From the NCBI GenBank assembly GCA_022710685.1, contig JAKLGM010000001.1, positions 62,001 through 126,000 on the forward strand: 64,000 bases of DNA. Reading direction: 5' to 3'. This DNA is from Patescibacteria group bacterium. Its GTDB lineage: Bacteria > Patescibacteriota > Patescibacteriia > Patescibacteriales > UBA12465. The notes below the pieces were generated by a model. The model saw only the letters and a list, made by a program, of their open reading frames with translations, had not been told where the DNA came from and ran no database searches. Numbering within the stretch: position 1 is the stretch's first letter; each line of letters opens with the position of its first letter. Below are positions 1 to 7,017 of the stretch, in pieces. Made by a program: the position numbers and the translations under genes.

Positions 1-57
1 CCACCGAGCTAAAATAATTTGAAAAATCCGTAAAATCATTACTAGACAGAGAATATT

Positions 58-79
58 AAAGCCGGTCTAGGCCGGCTTT
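58..79 (-). terminator. hairpin after tRNA-Ala
   Basis: An 8-bp perfect stem (58-65 with 72-79) with a 6-nt loop lies 5 nt past the 3' end of the leftward tRNA-Ala. The T-run is poor, so it may be a processing or termination hairpin. Bases 1-57 show no gene. Confidence 0.5.
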
Positions 80-84
80 GTTCT

Positions 85-161
85 TGGTGGACCATAAGGG
101 ACTTGAACCCTTGACCTCTTCCATGCCATGGAAGCGCTCTAGCCAACTGAGCTAATGGCCC
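85..161 (-). tRNA. tRNA-Ala (anticodon GGC)
   Basis: The reverse complement folds as a full cloverleaf: acceptor GGGCCAT against ATGGTCC, anticodon stem CTTCC/GGAAG with loop ATGGCAT (anticodon GGC), and a T-arm with GGTTCAAGTC. The CCA tail is encoded; in this window only this tRNA and tRNA-Leu(CAG) have it. Confidence 0.95.
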
Positions 162-213
162 CTACTTATATGATTTGTTATTGTAAACTATTTCAAAATA
201 ATAATCAAGGCAA

Positions 214-248
214 CGCAAAAAAATAATCAAGACCTAGCTTGAATAAAA
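214..248 (-). terminator. terminator after small membrane protein
   Basis: The stem 227-231/238-242 (TCAAG/CTTGA on the minus strand) is followed on the minus strand by a T-rich run. It lies just past the stop of the gene at 255-413. Confidence 0.45.
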
Positions 249-254
249 AAATTT

Positions 255-413
255 TTACATCAAACCATTAACCTGTTTGAACATAGCGACAACGTAGATG
301 ATCGTGTTCCAACAGATAAAGAAAGAAAGCAAGAAACCAAAGACAAAACCAATAAAAATCATCATAAAATTCTTGTCTAAGGCTAACATCACTTTATTTT
401 TATTATTTTCCAT
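255..413 (-). CDS. small membrane protein, unknown
   Basis: A 52-residue product with a charged N-terminus (MENNKNK) and then one long hydrophobic stretch (about residues 17-45), so a single- or double-pass membrane peptide. The frame stays open upstream to 485, but that extension runs into the tRNA-Arg gene, so the ATG at 413 is preferred. A terminator-like hairpin follows. No family is recognised. It sits alone between two leftward tRNAs and may be cotranscribed with tRNA-Arg. Confidence 0.5.
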   Translation of the reverse strand: MENNKNKVMLALDKNFMMIFIGFVFGFLLSFFICWNTIIYVVAMFKQVNGLM

Positions 414-473
414 ATTTGTTTTATAACTACTATTATTATAGAGTAAAAAATAATTTTTGACAAATATTTTTTG

Positions 474-545
474 TGCCCCCACCACGAATCGAACGTGGAT
501 TTAGGACTTAGGAGATCCTCGTTTTATCCATTAAACTACAGGGGC
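474..545 (-). tRNA. tRNA-Arg (anticodon CCT)
   Basis: On the minus strand the acceptor GCCCCTG pairs with TGGGGGC. The anticodon stem AGGAT/GTCCT encloses CTCCTAA, giving anticodon CCT (decodes AGG). The T-arm is CACG-TTCGATT-CGTG. CCA is not encoded, so it must be added by a CCA-adding enzyme. Confidence 0.93.
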
Positions 546-575
546 GTTCTTTCATTATTATACATTTTTTTCCTT

Positions 576-604
576 TTGACAAATCACTCTAAGTAACCTA
601 AAAT
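576..604 (+). promoter_or_regulatory. promoter of bactofilin gene
   Basis: TTGACA at 576-581, a 17-nt spacer, and TAAAAT at 599-604, ending 36 nt before the ATG at 641. This is a near-consensus housekeeping sigma promoter. Confidence 0.75.
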
Positions 605-640
605 TAGAATAGAAAATAAATAAAAATAAAATCTAATTCT

Positions 641-1024
641 ATGTTCAAAAAAGACCTCAAGCCTGAAAGCTTCAAGGACGTCGAAACCATTATCGGCGAG
701 TCTATTAAGGTTAAGGGTAATTTTCAGGGCCAAGGCAACATCGTAGTAGATGGCAGCCTAGAAGGCTCTCTTAAAACCCAAGGAAATGTCTTCATTGGCG
801 CCAAGGCCGAGATTATTGGCAGTGTTGAGGCCCAGGAAGTCATTATTAATGGCTCAATCAACGGCAACCTGTTAGTTAAGGACTATTTAGCCGTGGGTGA
901 AACAGCCAAAATTACCGGCGATATTAACTGTCTACGAATTTCAGTTGATACTGGTGCCATAATAAATGGAAAATGTCAAATGGGAGAAGGGGCCCCTGCT
1001 CCTAGGAATACTGATGAGGAATAA
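641..1024 (+). CDS. bactofilin (polymer-forming cytoskeletal protein)
   Basis: A 127-residue bactofilin. Such proteins self-assemble into non-polar filaments of right-handed beta-helix and scaffold envelope enzymes at defined cell sites. The central ~90 residues are short repeats of the G-x-[IV]-x-G type (GQGNIVVDGSLEGSL, INGSINGNL), flanked by a short N-terminal tail and an acidic disordered C-tail, as is usual for the family. It has its own strong promoter. It heads a rightward row with the lipid-kinase-like and rubrerythrin genes, 31 and 32 nt apart. A second, secreted beta-helix protein of related type lies at 29584. Confidence 0.9.
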   Translation: MFKKDLKPESFKDVETIIGESIKVKGNFQGQGNIVVDGSLEGSLKTQGNVFIGAKAEIIGSVEAQEVIINGSINGNLLVKDYLAVGETAKITGDINCLRISVDTGAIINGKCQMGEGAPAPRNTDEE

Positions 1025-1055
1025 AAAATGCTTTCGCGAATACTAATTTAAGACT

Positions 1056-1793
1056 ATGAATGTCTTTATTTATGATGACTTTCTCAAAAAGCATCAAAAG
1101 GTTGTCAACAATATAGAAATCTCCCTTCATAAGCTCAACCTTAACGGTAAGATTATCTATTTAGAATCCGTCCGAAACCTATTCGATGCTATAAAGGATG
1201 AAATTAACAATGGTGCCAGAACTATTGTGGCTGTTGGCGACGATCGAACCGTTAATAAGGTCTTAAACGCCATGATGAACAATCCTGCTACTAACCCACC
1301 AGCACTAGGAATAATACCAGTTGGAGCTCAGAACTCAATTGCCCAGGCTTGTGGCGTAATTAATGAAAGGGAGGCTGGTCAGATATTATTAGCCAGACGC
1401 ATGGCAGAAATAAATGTCGGAAAAGCTAACAAACAATATTTCTTGGCTCAAGCCAAAATTAAAGCCAAGGGGACCACGATTAAAATAGCCGACTTCTCTA
1501 TCAACCAAACAGAAAACGGCGAAATTAATCTAATAAATTTGCCTACTAAAAATTGTTCTACGAAGAACATTTTGGTTGATCCTAACGACGGCAAAATAAA
1601 CCTATTTATTGAAAACGGTAGAAATAAGTATAGCGCCATGGCGATTACTGAACTAGAGATAGAAAATGGCCAAGAGGAAAAGCTATTGCTAGATAATGTA
1701 TTAGAAATTGAAACTCCGGCTAAGATAAGCCTTTCCGAGCAAAAAATTAACATAATTGTGGGCAAAAATCGAATTTTTAATCTAATAAACTAA
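1056..1793 (+). CDS. diacylglycerol/lipid kinase-like protein with altered active site
   Basis: A 245-residue protein that resembles the DAGK/YegS catalytic fold in its first ~100 residues: VAVGDDRTVN at 58-67 stands where lipid kinases have GGDGT, and LGIIPVGAQNSIA at 84-96 where they have LGIxPxGTGNDFA. The second half is beta-rich and matches the kinase C-terminal sandwich only loosely. The usual GDG becomes GDD and GTGND becomes GAQNS, so ATP binding may be changed or lost. It could be an NAD-kinase/DAGK superfamily paralogue or a pseudo-enzyme. It sits between bactofilin and rubrerythrin. Confidence 0.6.
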   Translation: MNVFIYDDFLKKHQKVVNNIEISLHKLNLNGKIIYLESVRNLFDAIKDEINNGARTIVAVGDDRTVNKVLNAMMNNPATNPPALGIIPVGAQNSIAQACGVINEREAGQILLARRMAEINVGKANKQYFLAQAKIKAKGTTIKIADFSINQTENGEINLINLPTKNCSTKNILVDPNDGKINLFIENGRNKYSAMAITELEIENGQEEKLLLDNVLEIETPAKISLSEQKINIIVGKNRIFNLIN

Positions 1794-1825
1794 AAAATGT
1801 TCTACGCAGAACATTTTATAAATCT

Positions 1826-2389
1826 ATGAAAGAAACACTAACAAACATCACTAAAGCTTATGTGGGCGAATGTCAAGCCAGAAATCGCTACACATTTTAC
1901 GCTAAAATCGCTAAAAATGAAGGCTACGAACAAATATCAGAGATCTTTTTAATAACTGCCGAGCAAGAAAGAGCCCACGCTAAACGTTTATTTGAACAAA
2001 TTCAAATCCTAAAAGAAGGAAATAATGAAGAAATAAAGATAGAGACCAGCGTGCCAACTATTTATGGCACAACTATTGAAAACCTAAAGGCGGCTATTGC
2101 TGGTGAAGCCCACGAAACCGAAGAGATGTATCCGTCTTTTGCCAAAAAGGCTATAGAAGAAGGATATACTGATTTAGGTCGCCGTTTAGCTGCCATTGCT
2201 GTAGCTGAAAAAAACCATAAAGAAAGGTATGAAAAATTATTATCAGATTTAGAGTCTGGCAACACTTTTAAGAAATCAGAAGAAACCTGGTGGGTTTGCC
2301 GTGAGTGCGGCTATATCCACTTTGGCAAAGAAGCCCCGGAAAAATGCCCATCCTGTGATCACCCTCAAGCTTACTACCAAGTAAAATAG
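1826..2389 (+). CDS. rbr: rubrerythrin
   Basis: A 187-residue rubrerythrin, a cytoplasmic peroxide reductase. The ferritin-like four-helix domain (residues 1-~145) carries carboxylate/His diiron motifs (GECQARN near 14-20, AEQERAH near 45-51, GEAHE, AEKNHKERYE). The C-terminal rubredoxin domain has C158/C161 and C174/C177 for one iron. Length and domain order are standard. It protects against peroxide in an anaerobe or microaerophile; electron donors are not visible nearby. A bidirectional terminator follows and separates it from convergent yidC. Confidence 0.95.
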   Translation: MKETLTNITKAYVGECQARNRYTFYAKIAKNEGYEQISEIFLITAEQERAHAKRLFEQIQILKEGNNEEIKIETSVPTIYGTTIENLKAAIAGEAHETEEMYPSFAKKAIEEGYTDLGRRLAAIAVAEKNHKERYEKLLSDLESGNTFKKSEETWWVCRECGYIHFGKEAPEKCPSCDHPQAYYQVK

Positions 2390-2400
2390 AATAAAAACAA

Positions 2401-2430
2401 AAAGAGCGGATATTTATCCGCTCTTTTATT
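2401..2430. terminator. bidirectional terminator rbr / yidC
   Basis: A 12-bp perfect stem (2401-2412 with 2415-2426) with A-run and T-run on either side lies between convergent genes. Confidence 0.9.
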
Positions 2431-2444
2431 ATTCCAATATTATA

Positions 2445-3200
2445 TTATTTAACAATTTCACCTTCAACTACCTTCTTTTCCGCCGGCGCTGGCAAAGAGT
2501 GCTTTTTAAAGACATAAAGCTGTTGGACAGCCGTTAAAAGGGTGACTATAAACCAATACATTGTTAGGCCTCCCGGCAAAGTCCAGCCGATAAAGATTGT
2601 TAAGGCTGGCATAAAATAAAGCATTTGCTTGTTCATAATAGCAGCCATGTCTTCATCTTTAGCTCCTGGAGTCTTAACTGTCGGACGTTTAGACATCATC
2701 ATTTTTGCCTGCCAAAACTGGGCTAAACCAGCCAAAATAGCTAAATATATATTAGGCTTAGACAAATCAAGAAAACCAAAAGCCAAAGTATTGATGGTTT
2801 CCGGTTTATACAAAAAAGGATATACTAGGTCTAATTTATTGCCCAAACCATCTCTAAAGACTTTAAATACAGCAAACAGGAAGGGAAGTTGGACTAACAA
2901 CGGCAGGCAGGAAGAAAAAGGATTAATTTTGTGCTCTTTATATAACTGCATCATCGCTATGCTCTGCTGCTGTTTATCATCTTTATACTTAGTCTGAAGC
3001 TCCTTGATCTTAGGTTGTAAGTCTTGCAAGTACTTTTGCGCCTTAATAGACTTTTGGGACAGAGGCCACAAGATAGCCTTAATAATCAAAGTCAAAAAGA
3101 TAATAGCCAAACCTAAGTCCTGGAAAGAAATAGTGTTATAAAGAAACACCAGAAGGTTAAGGATGGGCTGATAAAAGATAGTTTGAAAAATGTTTGCCAT
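2445..3200 (-). CDS. yidC: membrane protein insertase YidC (short form)
   Basis: A 251-residue YidC/Oxa1/Alb3 insertase that places proteins into the cytoplasmic membrane alone or with SecYEG. It begins directly with a hydrophobic segment and lacks the large periplasmic domain of proteobacterial YidC. About five membrane segments are visible, with the conserved stretch WPLSQKSIKAQKYLQDLQPK and the cytoplasmic hairpin rich in K/Q after it. The C-terminus is short and charged (APAEKKVVEGEIVK). It is the last gene of the leftward rpmH-rnpA-yidD-yidC run, the common bacterial order beside oriC. Confidence 0.95.
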   Translation of the reverse strand: MANIFQTIFYQPILNLLVFLYNTISFQDLGLAIIFLTLIIKAILWPLSQKSIKAQKYLQDLQPKIKELQTKYKDDKQQQSIAMMQLYKEHKINPFSSCLPLLVQLPFLFAVFKVFRDGLGNKLDLVYPFLYKPETINTLAFGFLDLSKPNIYLAILAGLAQFWQAKMMMSKRPTVKTPGAKDEDMAAIMNKQMLYFMPALTIFIGWTLPGGLTMYWFIVTLLTAVQQLYVFKKHSLPAPAEKKVVEGEIVK

Positions 3201-3220
3201 ATAAAAAATTAAATTATAAA

Positions 3221-3487
3221 TTATTTAACAGGATCCGGTCCACCCTTGCTCCAGGGATTGCAACGCAGTATGCGCCACATAGACATAAACCCTCCTTTTA
3301 TAAATCCATATTTTTGGATCGCCTGCAAACCATACTCAGAACAACTTGGGGTAAAGCGACAAAATCCATGAGGGAACATATGCTTCATCGGACCATGGTC
3401 GAAAGAAATAGTTCGCTGATAAAGCTTTATTAGTTTGATCGCTATTGTTTGAGGCAAACGAACCAAAGTCATTACTAATCTAAGCAT
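3221..3487 (-). CDS. yidD: membrane protein insertion efficiency factor YidD
   Basis: An 88-residue YidD (DUF37/Haemolytic family). The signature [10 protein letters not shown] is followed by [12 protein letters not shown] and R-C-N-P-W-S-K-G-G-x-D-P at the C-terminus. It is a membrane-associated helper of YidC-dependent insertion. It starts 4 nt after the rnpA stop and ends 20 nt before yidC, so the three are one transcript. Confidence 0.95.
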   Translation of the reverse strand: MLRLVMTLVRLPQTIAIKLIKLYQRTISFDHGPMKHMFPHGFCRFTPSCSEYGLQAIQKYGFIKGGFMSMWRILRCNPWSKGGPDPVK

Positions 3488-3491
3488 AATA

Positions 3492-3836
3492 TTAGTCTTG
3501 ATAAAAATGTAATCTCTTAAAACTAAATTCTAAAGCGGCTTTAATTTCCTCGTAATTATTGGCTAATATTAGAGGAAAAATTACCAAAACACAATCATAG
3601 CCCTTCTTTAGGAAGGGCTCTTCAAGTCGAATCGCGGCCCTTAGTTGCCGCTTTATTTTATTGCGAACAGTTGCTTTTTTGCTCACCTTTAGTCCGACTA
3701 AAATTCCAAAACGATTATACTCTAAATTATTCGGTATCAACTTAACGCTCAAACTCTTGTGATAGCTGGAGCGTCCGTTTTGAAATACGTTATCAAAATC
3801 TTTGTTCTTGCTTAAACGATTATTTCTCTTAAGCAT
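3492..3836 (-). CDS. rnpA: ribonuclease P protein component
   Basis: A 114-residue RnpA, the basic protein subunit that helps the RNase P RNA bind and cleave pre-tRNA 5' leaders. The family signature RNKIKRQLR (RNxxKRxxR) is present, with a basic N-terminus ([14 protein letters not shown]). The frame extends two codons further to a TTG at 3842, but the ATG at 3836 gives the usual MLK start. The gene begins 7 nt past the rpmH stop codon. Confidence 0.95.
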   Translation of the reverse strand: MLKRNNRLSKNKDFDNVFQNGRSSYHKSLSVKLIPNNLEYNRFGILVGLKVSKKATVRNKIKRQLRAAIRLEEPFLKKGYDCVLVIFPLILANNYEEIKAALEFSFKRLHFYQD

Positions 3837-3843
3837 CCTCAAA

Positions 3844-3984
3844 TTATTTAGACAATGTTTTGCGGCCCTTGTCGCGGCGGCGTTTTAAGACATCACGTCC
3901 ATCCTTAGTGCGCATGCGCTTCAAAAAGCCATGTTTTCTTTTGGCTCTTTTAGCATTAGGTTGGTAGGTTCTTTTGGTTGCCAT
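3844..3984 (-). CDS. rpmH: 50S ribosomal protein L34
   Basis: A 46-residue basic protein beginning [10 protein letters not shown] and containing [12 protein letters not shown] and [14 protein letters not shown], the complete L34 pattern. It is the first gene of the leftward origin-side operon with rnpA, yidD and yidC, and is divergent from dnaA. Confidence 0.98.
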   Translation of the reverse strand: MATKRTYQPNAKRAKRKHGFLKRMRTKDGRDVLKRRRDKGRKTLSK

Positions 3985-4062
3985 ATTATGGTAAACATTA
4001 TATTATTAATCACGATTATTTAATAAGGTATCACGTTTAAAGTTAAAGGTCAATAAAGCCAC

Positions 4063-4124
4063 TTATCCCCATAGCTGTTCATAAAATGTTAATAATTATG
4101 CCTCTCAAGCGCCTTGTGGAAATG
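4063..4124. promoter_or_regulatory. candidate DnaA boxes in rpmH-dnaA gap
   Basis: TTATCCCCA (4063-4071, one mismatch to TTATCCACA), TGTTCATAA (4076-4084, opposite orientation, with mismatch) and TGTGGAAAT (4116-4124, opposite orientation) lie upstream of dnaA. They may serve dnaA autoregulation or be part of a bipartite origin. Confidence 0.4.
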
Positions 4125-4142
4125 GCTCTTTTCTAATATAAT
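4114..4142 (+). promoter_or_regulatory. dnaA promoter
   Basis: TTGTGG (4114-4119), a 17-nt spacer, and a perfect TATAAT (4137-4142). The start of dnaA is 72 nt downstream. The -35 overlaps a DnaA-box-like site, which would allow autorepression. Confidence 0.6.
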
Positions 4143-4214
4143 AGAAACATTGATTTTAACTTCCGGCTCCAAGCGATTATTCTAAAAAATAATTATTGTA
4201 GCCGCCATCTTCTT

Positions 4215-5582
4215 ATGGACAAAGAGCAAATTTGGCAGGCCGTTCTCGGAGAAATAGAAATAGGCTTATCCCGCGTCAATTTTATTACTTGGTTCAAAGA
4301 TACTTTTATCTCTTCTTTTGAAAATAACAAAGTAGTGATTGGCGTTCCGAGCGAGTTTGTCAAAAAATGGCTAGAAAATAAGTTCTATAAGATTATTAAG
4401 GCTTCTTTAGAAAAAATCACTGGAGAAAAAATTAATGAAATTTATTACCAGGTGGAATTCCGCAAGACCGAACCGAACAAAAACATCTCCGCCTCCAAAG
4501 AAATAAAAATTGAGAAGGAAGAAGTTGTCAGGCCAGTCGAAGCTCCAACCATCAACCGTTTTGGCTTAAACGCTAAATATTTATTTGATAATTTTATCGT
4601 GGGCAAAGCTAATGAATTAGCTCACGCCGCTTGCCGCGCAGTTATTAATAACCCCGGCAAAGTATATAACCCGCTCTTTATTTATGGCGGGGTCGGCTTA
4701 GGCAAGACCCACCTCCTCCAAGCCGTTGGCAATGAACTTTCTAGATTCACCAACAAGATTCTTTATACTACTAGCGAAAACTTCACCAATAACTACGTCC
4801 AGGCGGTTAAGACCGGTCAAGGCAAAGACTTTAAAAGCCTTTATCGCAATGTTGATTTGCTCTTAGTTGATGACGTCCAATTCATGGGCGGCAAAGACGG
4901 CACCCAGGAAGAATTTTTTCACACCTTTAATGAGTTGCACCAAGGCAACAAGCAAATAGTCATGACCTCTGATCGGCCGCCAAAATCTATCCCGGCAATT
5001 GAAAATCGCCTAATTTCCCGCTTTGAATCGGGCATGGTGGTTGACGTCGGAAAACCAGATATTGAAACCAAGATGGCTATTTTAGAAAAGAAAGCGGTAG
5101 AACGCGGCTATTTGTTTGATCGAGAAATATTAGTCTATGTCGCCAATAATATCCAAAACAATATTAGAGAACTAGAGGGGGCCCTAAACAAAATTGTGGC
5201 CTACCATGAATTTAATAACGCCGCGCCCTCAGTTAAATCAGTTAAAGAAATCTTAAGCGACCTAACCCTTGAAAGCCGGTCTAAATCCATTTCCCCTAAA
5301 GATATTATTGACATTGTCGCCAAATTTTATAACCTCAGCTCCAAAGAAATTGTTAGCAATAGCCGCAAAAAAGAGTTAGTCACCCCCAGACAAATTGCTA
5401 TCTATCTAATCCGCGAAGAATTAAATACATCCTATCCGACAATCGGCAATGAGTTGGGCGGTCGCGACCACACTACAGCTATGCACGCCTACAACAAGAT
5501 AGCGGAAGAGAAACAAGAGAACGAGAGGTTAAACCAAGAGCTTAATTCTATTAAACAGCTCTTCTATAGTTCAATTTACTAG
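4215..5582 (+). CDS. dnaA: chromosomal replication initiator DnaA
   Basis: A 455-residue DnaA with all four domains: an N-terminal helicase-loading domain (IWQAVLGEIE... near 6-15), a short linker (~90-115), an AAA+ domain with Walker A GGVGLGKTH (158-166) and Walker B LLLVDDVQF, and a C-terminal DnaA-box-binding helix-turn-helix with GGRDHTTAMHAYNKI. It melts the origin and loads the replicative helicase. It is divergent from rpmH and followed by the origin-like gap and dnaN. Confidence 0.98.
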   Translation: MDKEQIWQAVLGEIEIGLSRVNFITWFKDTFISSFENNKVVIGVPSEFVKKWLENKFYKIIKASLEKITGEKINEIYYQVEFRKTEPNKNISASKEIKIEKEEVVRPVEAPTINRFGLNAKYLFDNFIVGKANELAHAACRAVINNPGKVYNPLFIYGGVGLGKTHLLQAVGNELSRFTNKILYTTSENFTNNYVQAVKTGQGKDFKSLYRNVDLLLVDDVQFMGGKDGTQEEFFHTFNELHQGNKQIVMTSDRPPKSIPAIENRLISRFESGMVVDVGKPDIETKMAILEKKAVERGYLFDREILVYVANNIQNNIRELEGALNKIVAYHEFNNAAPSVKSVKEILSDLTLESRSKSISPKDIIDIVAKFYNLSSKEIVSNSRKKELVTPRQIAIYLIREELNTSYPTIGNELGGRDHTTAMHAYNKIAEEKQENERLNQELNSIKQLFYSSIY

Positions 5583-5840
5583 TGTACTACCTGTTGAAAA
5601 ACCGCCCCAAACCTGGGGACGCGTCTGTTGAAAAAAAATAACAAAAAGTGAACAAACCACACCAAACCCGACTTGTTAACAAATCATTAAATTTTATCAC
5701 CAAGCAACAACACCAGTCGTCAACAAGTAAAAAAGAAAAAAAGTCCCGCCGACATTAGAGAAAATTACTTTTCCGCCACTTATCAACCTCCTTATTATTG
5801 TTATTGTTTTATATTATTATATTATAAATAAACTAATACT
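5583..5840. other. putative replication origin (oriC)
   Basis: A 258-nt gap between dnaA and dnaN. It contains two copies of TGTTGAAAA (5592-5600 and 5626-5634; reverse TTTTCAACA, a DnaA-box variant), TTATCACCA (5694-5702), TTATCAACC (5780-5788), and then a strongly AT-rich tract (about 5791-5831) built of TTATT/ATATT units, as expected for an unwinding element. Position and composition support oriC. Box matches are imperfect and GC skew was not computed. Confidence 0.6.
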
Positions 5841-6971
5841 ATGAAATTTATCGGCCTCCAAGAAAACCTCAAGCAAGGTTTGGCTGTAGTCAGCCGAGTG
5901 GTTAGTAAAAACATTAACCTCCCAATCCTAAACAACATCCTTTTTCGGGTAAACAAAAGCAATGTAGAGTTAGTAGCCACTAATCTGGAGGTTGGCATTA
6001 CCCATCAGGTCCGAGGAAAAATAGAAAGCGAGGGGGATTTTACAGTTGACTCTAAAGTTATCACTGACTATATCAATCTCCTGCCCAGCGACAAGATTGA
6101 GGTGACTCAGGATGGATCAGAGATTAGGATTAACTGCCAAAACTATAAAACAAAAATAAACATCCAGGAGGCAACCGATTTTCCTTTAATTCCAAAAGTT
6201 GATAGAAATAATTTCTACTCAGTGGGGGTTGATTCTTTGAGGGATGCTTTGGGTCAAGTAATTTTTGCCGTGGCAAACAACGAAACCAGGTTGGAATTAT
6301 CTGGAGTGTTGTTTTCTTTTACTAAGGACGGCTTGACCATGGTCGGCACTGACAGCTATCGCTTAGCCGAGAAAAAAGTGAAGGTTAAGAGTAATTACGA
6401 GAACCCCGACAACAAGGTGATTATTCCGGCTAGAACTATTCAAGAGCTGCTTCGAGTTCTTTCTGGTTTTAAAGAGGAGGAGCAACTGGAAAATTCCGCT
6501 GAAGTCAAAATTTGTTTATCGGAAAACCAGGTCTTATTTATTTTTGGTTCTACCGAGCTGGTCTCTCGTTTAATCAACGGAAGCTACCCGGATTATCAGC
6601 AGATTATCCCGCTTAATTATAAAACCCAGGTTTTGGTTAACAAGAATGAGTTGATGCGGGCTATTAAAGCCTCAGCTATCTTTTCTAAGGCTGGGGTAAA
6701 TGATGTTTCCCTGGATTTTAAATCAGAGAGCGGAACGATAACTTTATCTTCAGCTTCGAGCCAGGTGGGCGAAAGCTCAATCGAACTTAAGGCTGAAATT
6801 GAGGGGGATAATAATGAAATTATCATTAATTATCGCTACCTTTTGGACGGCCTAAATAATATTGCTTCTGATGTAGTTAGGCTGGACGTGGTTAATGCTA
6901 ACACCCCCTGTGTGTTGCGCGCCGATAAGAATGGAGAATATCTTTATATTGTGATGCCTATTAGACAATAA
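5841..6971 (+). CDS. dnaN: DNA polymerase III beta sliding clamp
   Basis: A 376-residue beta clamp with the three repeated clamp domains. It starts MKFIGLQENLKQGLAVVSRVVSKN (first-domain helix and conserved VSRVVS) and ends LRADKNGEYLYIVMPIRQ, which matches the typical C-terminal YxxMPxR/M ending. It forms a dimeric ring that tethers the polymerase to DNA. It is downstream of oriC, with a strong terminator directly after it. Confidence 0.98.
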   Translation: MKFIGLQENLKQGLAVVSRVVSKNINLPILNNILFRVNKSNVELVATNLEVGITHQVRGKIESEGDFTVDSKVITDYINLLPSDKIEVTQDGSEIRINCQNYKTKINIQEATDFPLIPKVDRNNFYSVGVDSLRDALGQVIFAVANNETRLELSGVLFSFTKDGLTMVGTDSYRLAEKKVKVKSNYENPDNKVIIPARTIQELLRVLSGFKEEEQLENSAEVKICLSENQVLFIFGSTELVSRLINGSYPDYQQIIPLNYKTQVLVNKNELMRAIKASAIFSKAGVNDVSLDFKSESGTITLSSASSQVGESSIELKAEIEGDNNEIIINYRYLLDGLNNIASDVVRLDVVNANTPCVLRADKNGEYLYIVMPIRQ

Positions 6972-6983
6972 TTTACTTTATAA

Positions 6984-7013
6984 AAAAATCACCCGAGAGG
7001 GTGATTTTTGTTT
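6984..7013. terminator. terminator dnaN / PBP
   Basis: An 11-bp stem (6984-6994 with 6999-7009), a GAGA loop and a T-run, between convergent dnaN and the penicillin-binding protein gene. Confidence 0.9.
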
Positions 7014-7017
7014 TGGG

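Noticed and set aside
255-485. Longer form of the 52-residue membrane protein
   Set aside because: The extra 24 codons run into the acceptor end of tRNA-Arg (474-545); the ATG at 413 is more sensible.
1448-1765. Minus-strand ORF of 105 residues
   Set aside because: Lies wholly within the lipid-kinase-like gene in antisense; no motif and no start signal.
2629-2997. Plus-strand ORF opposite yidC
   Set aside because: Antisense shadow of a well-conserved gene.
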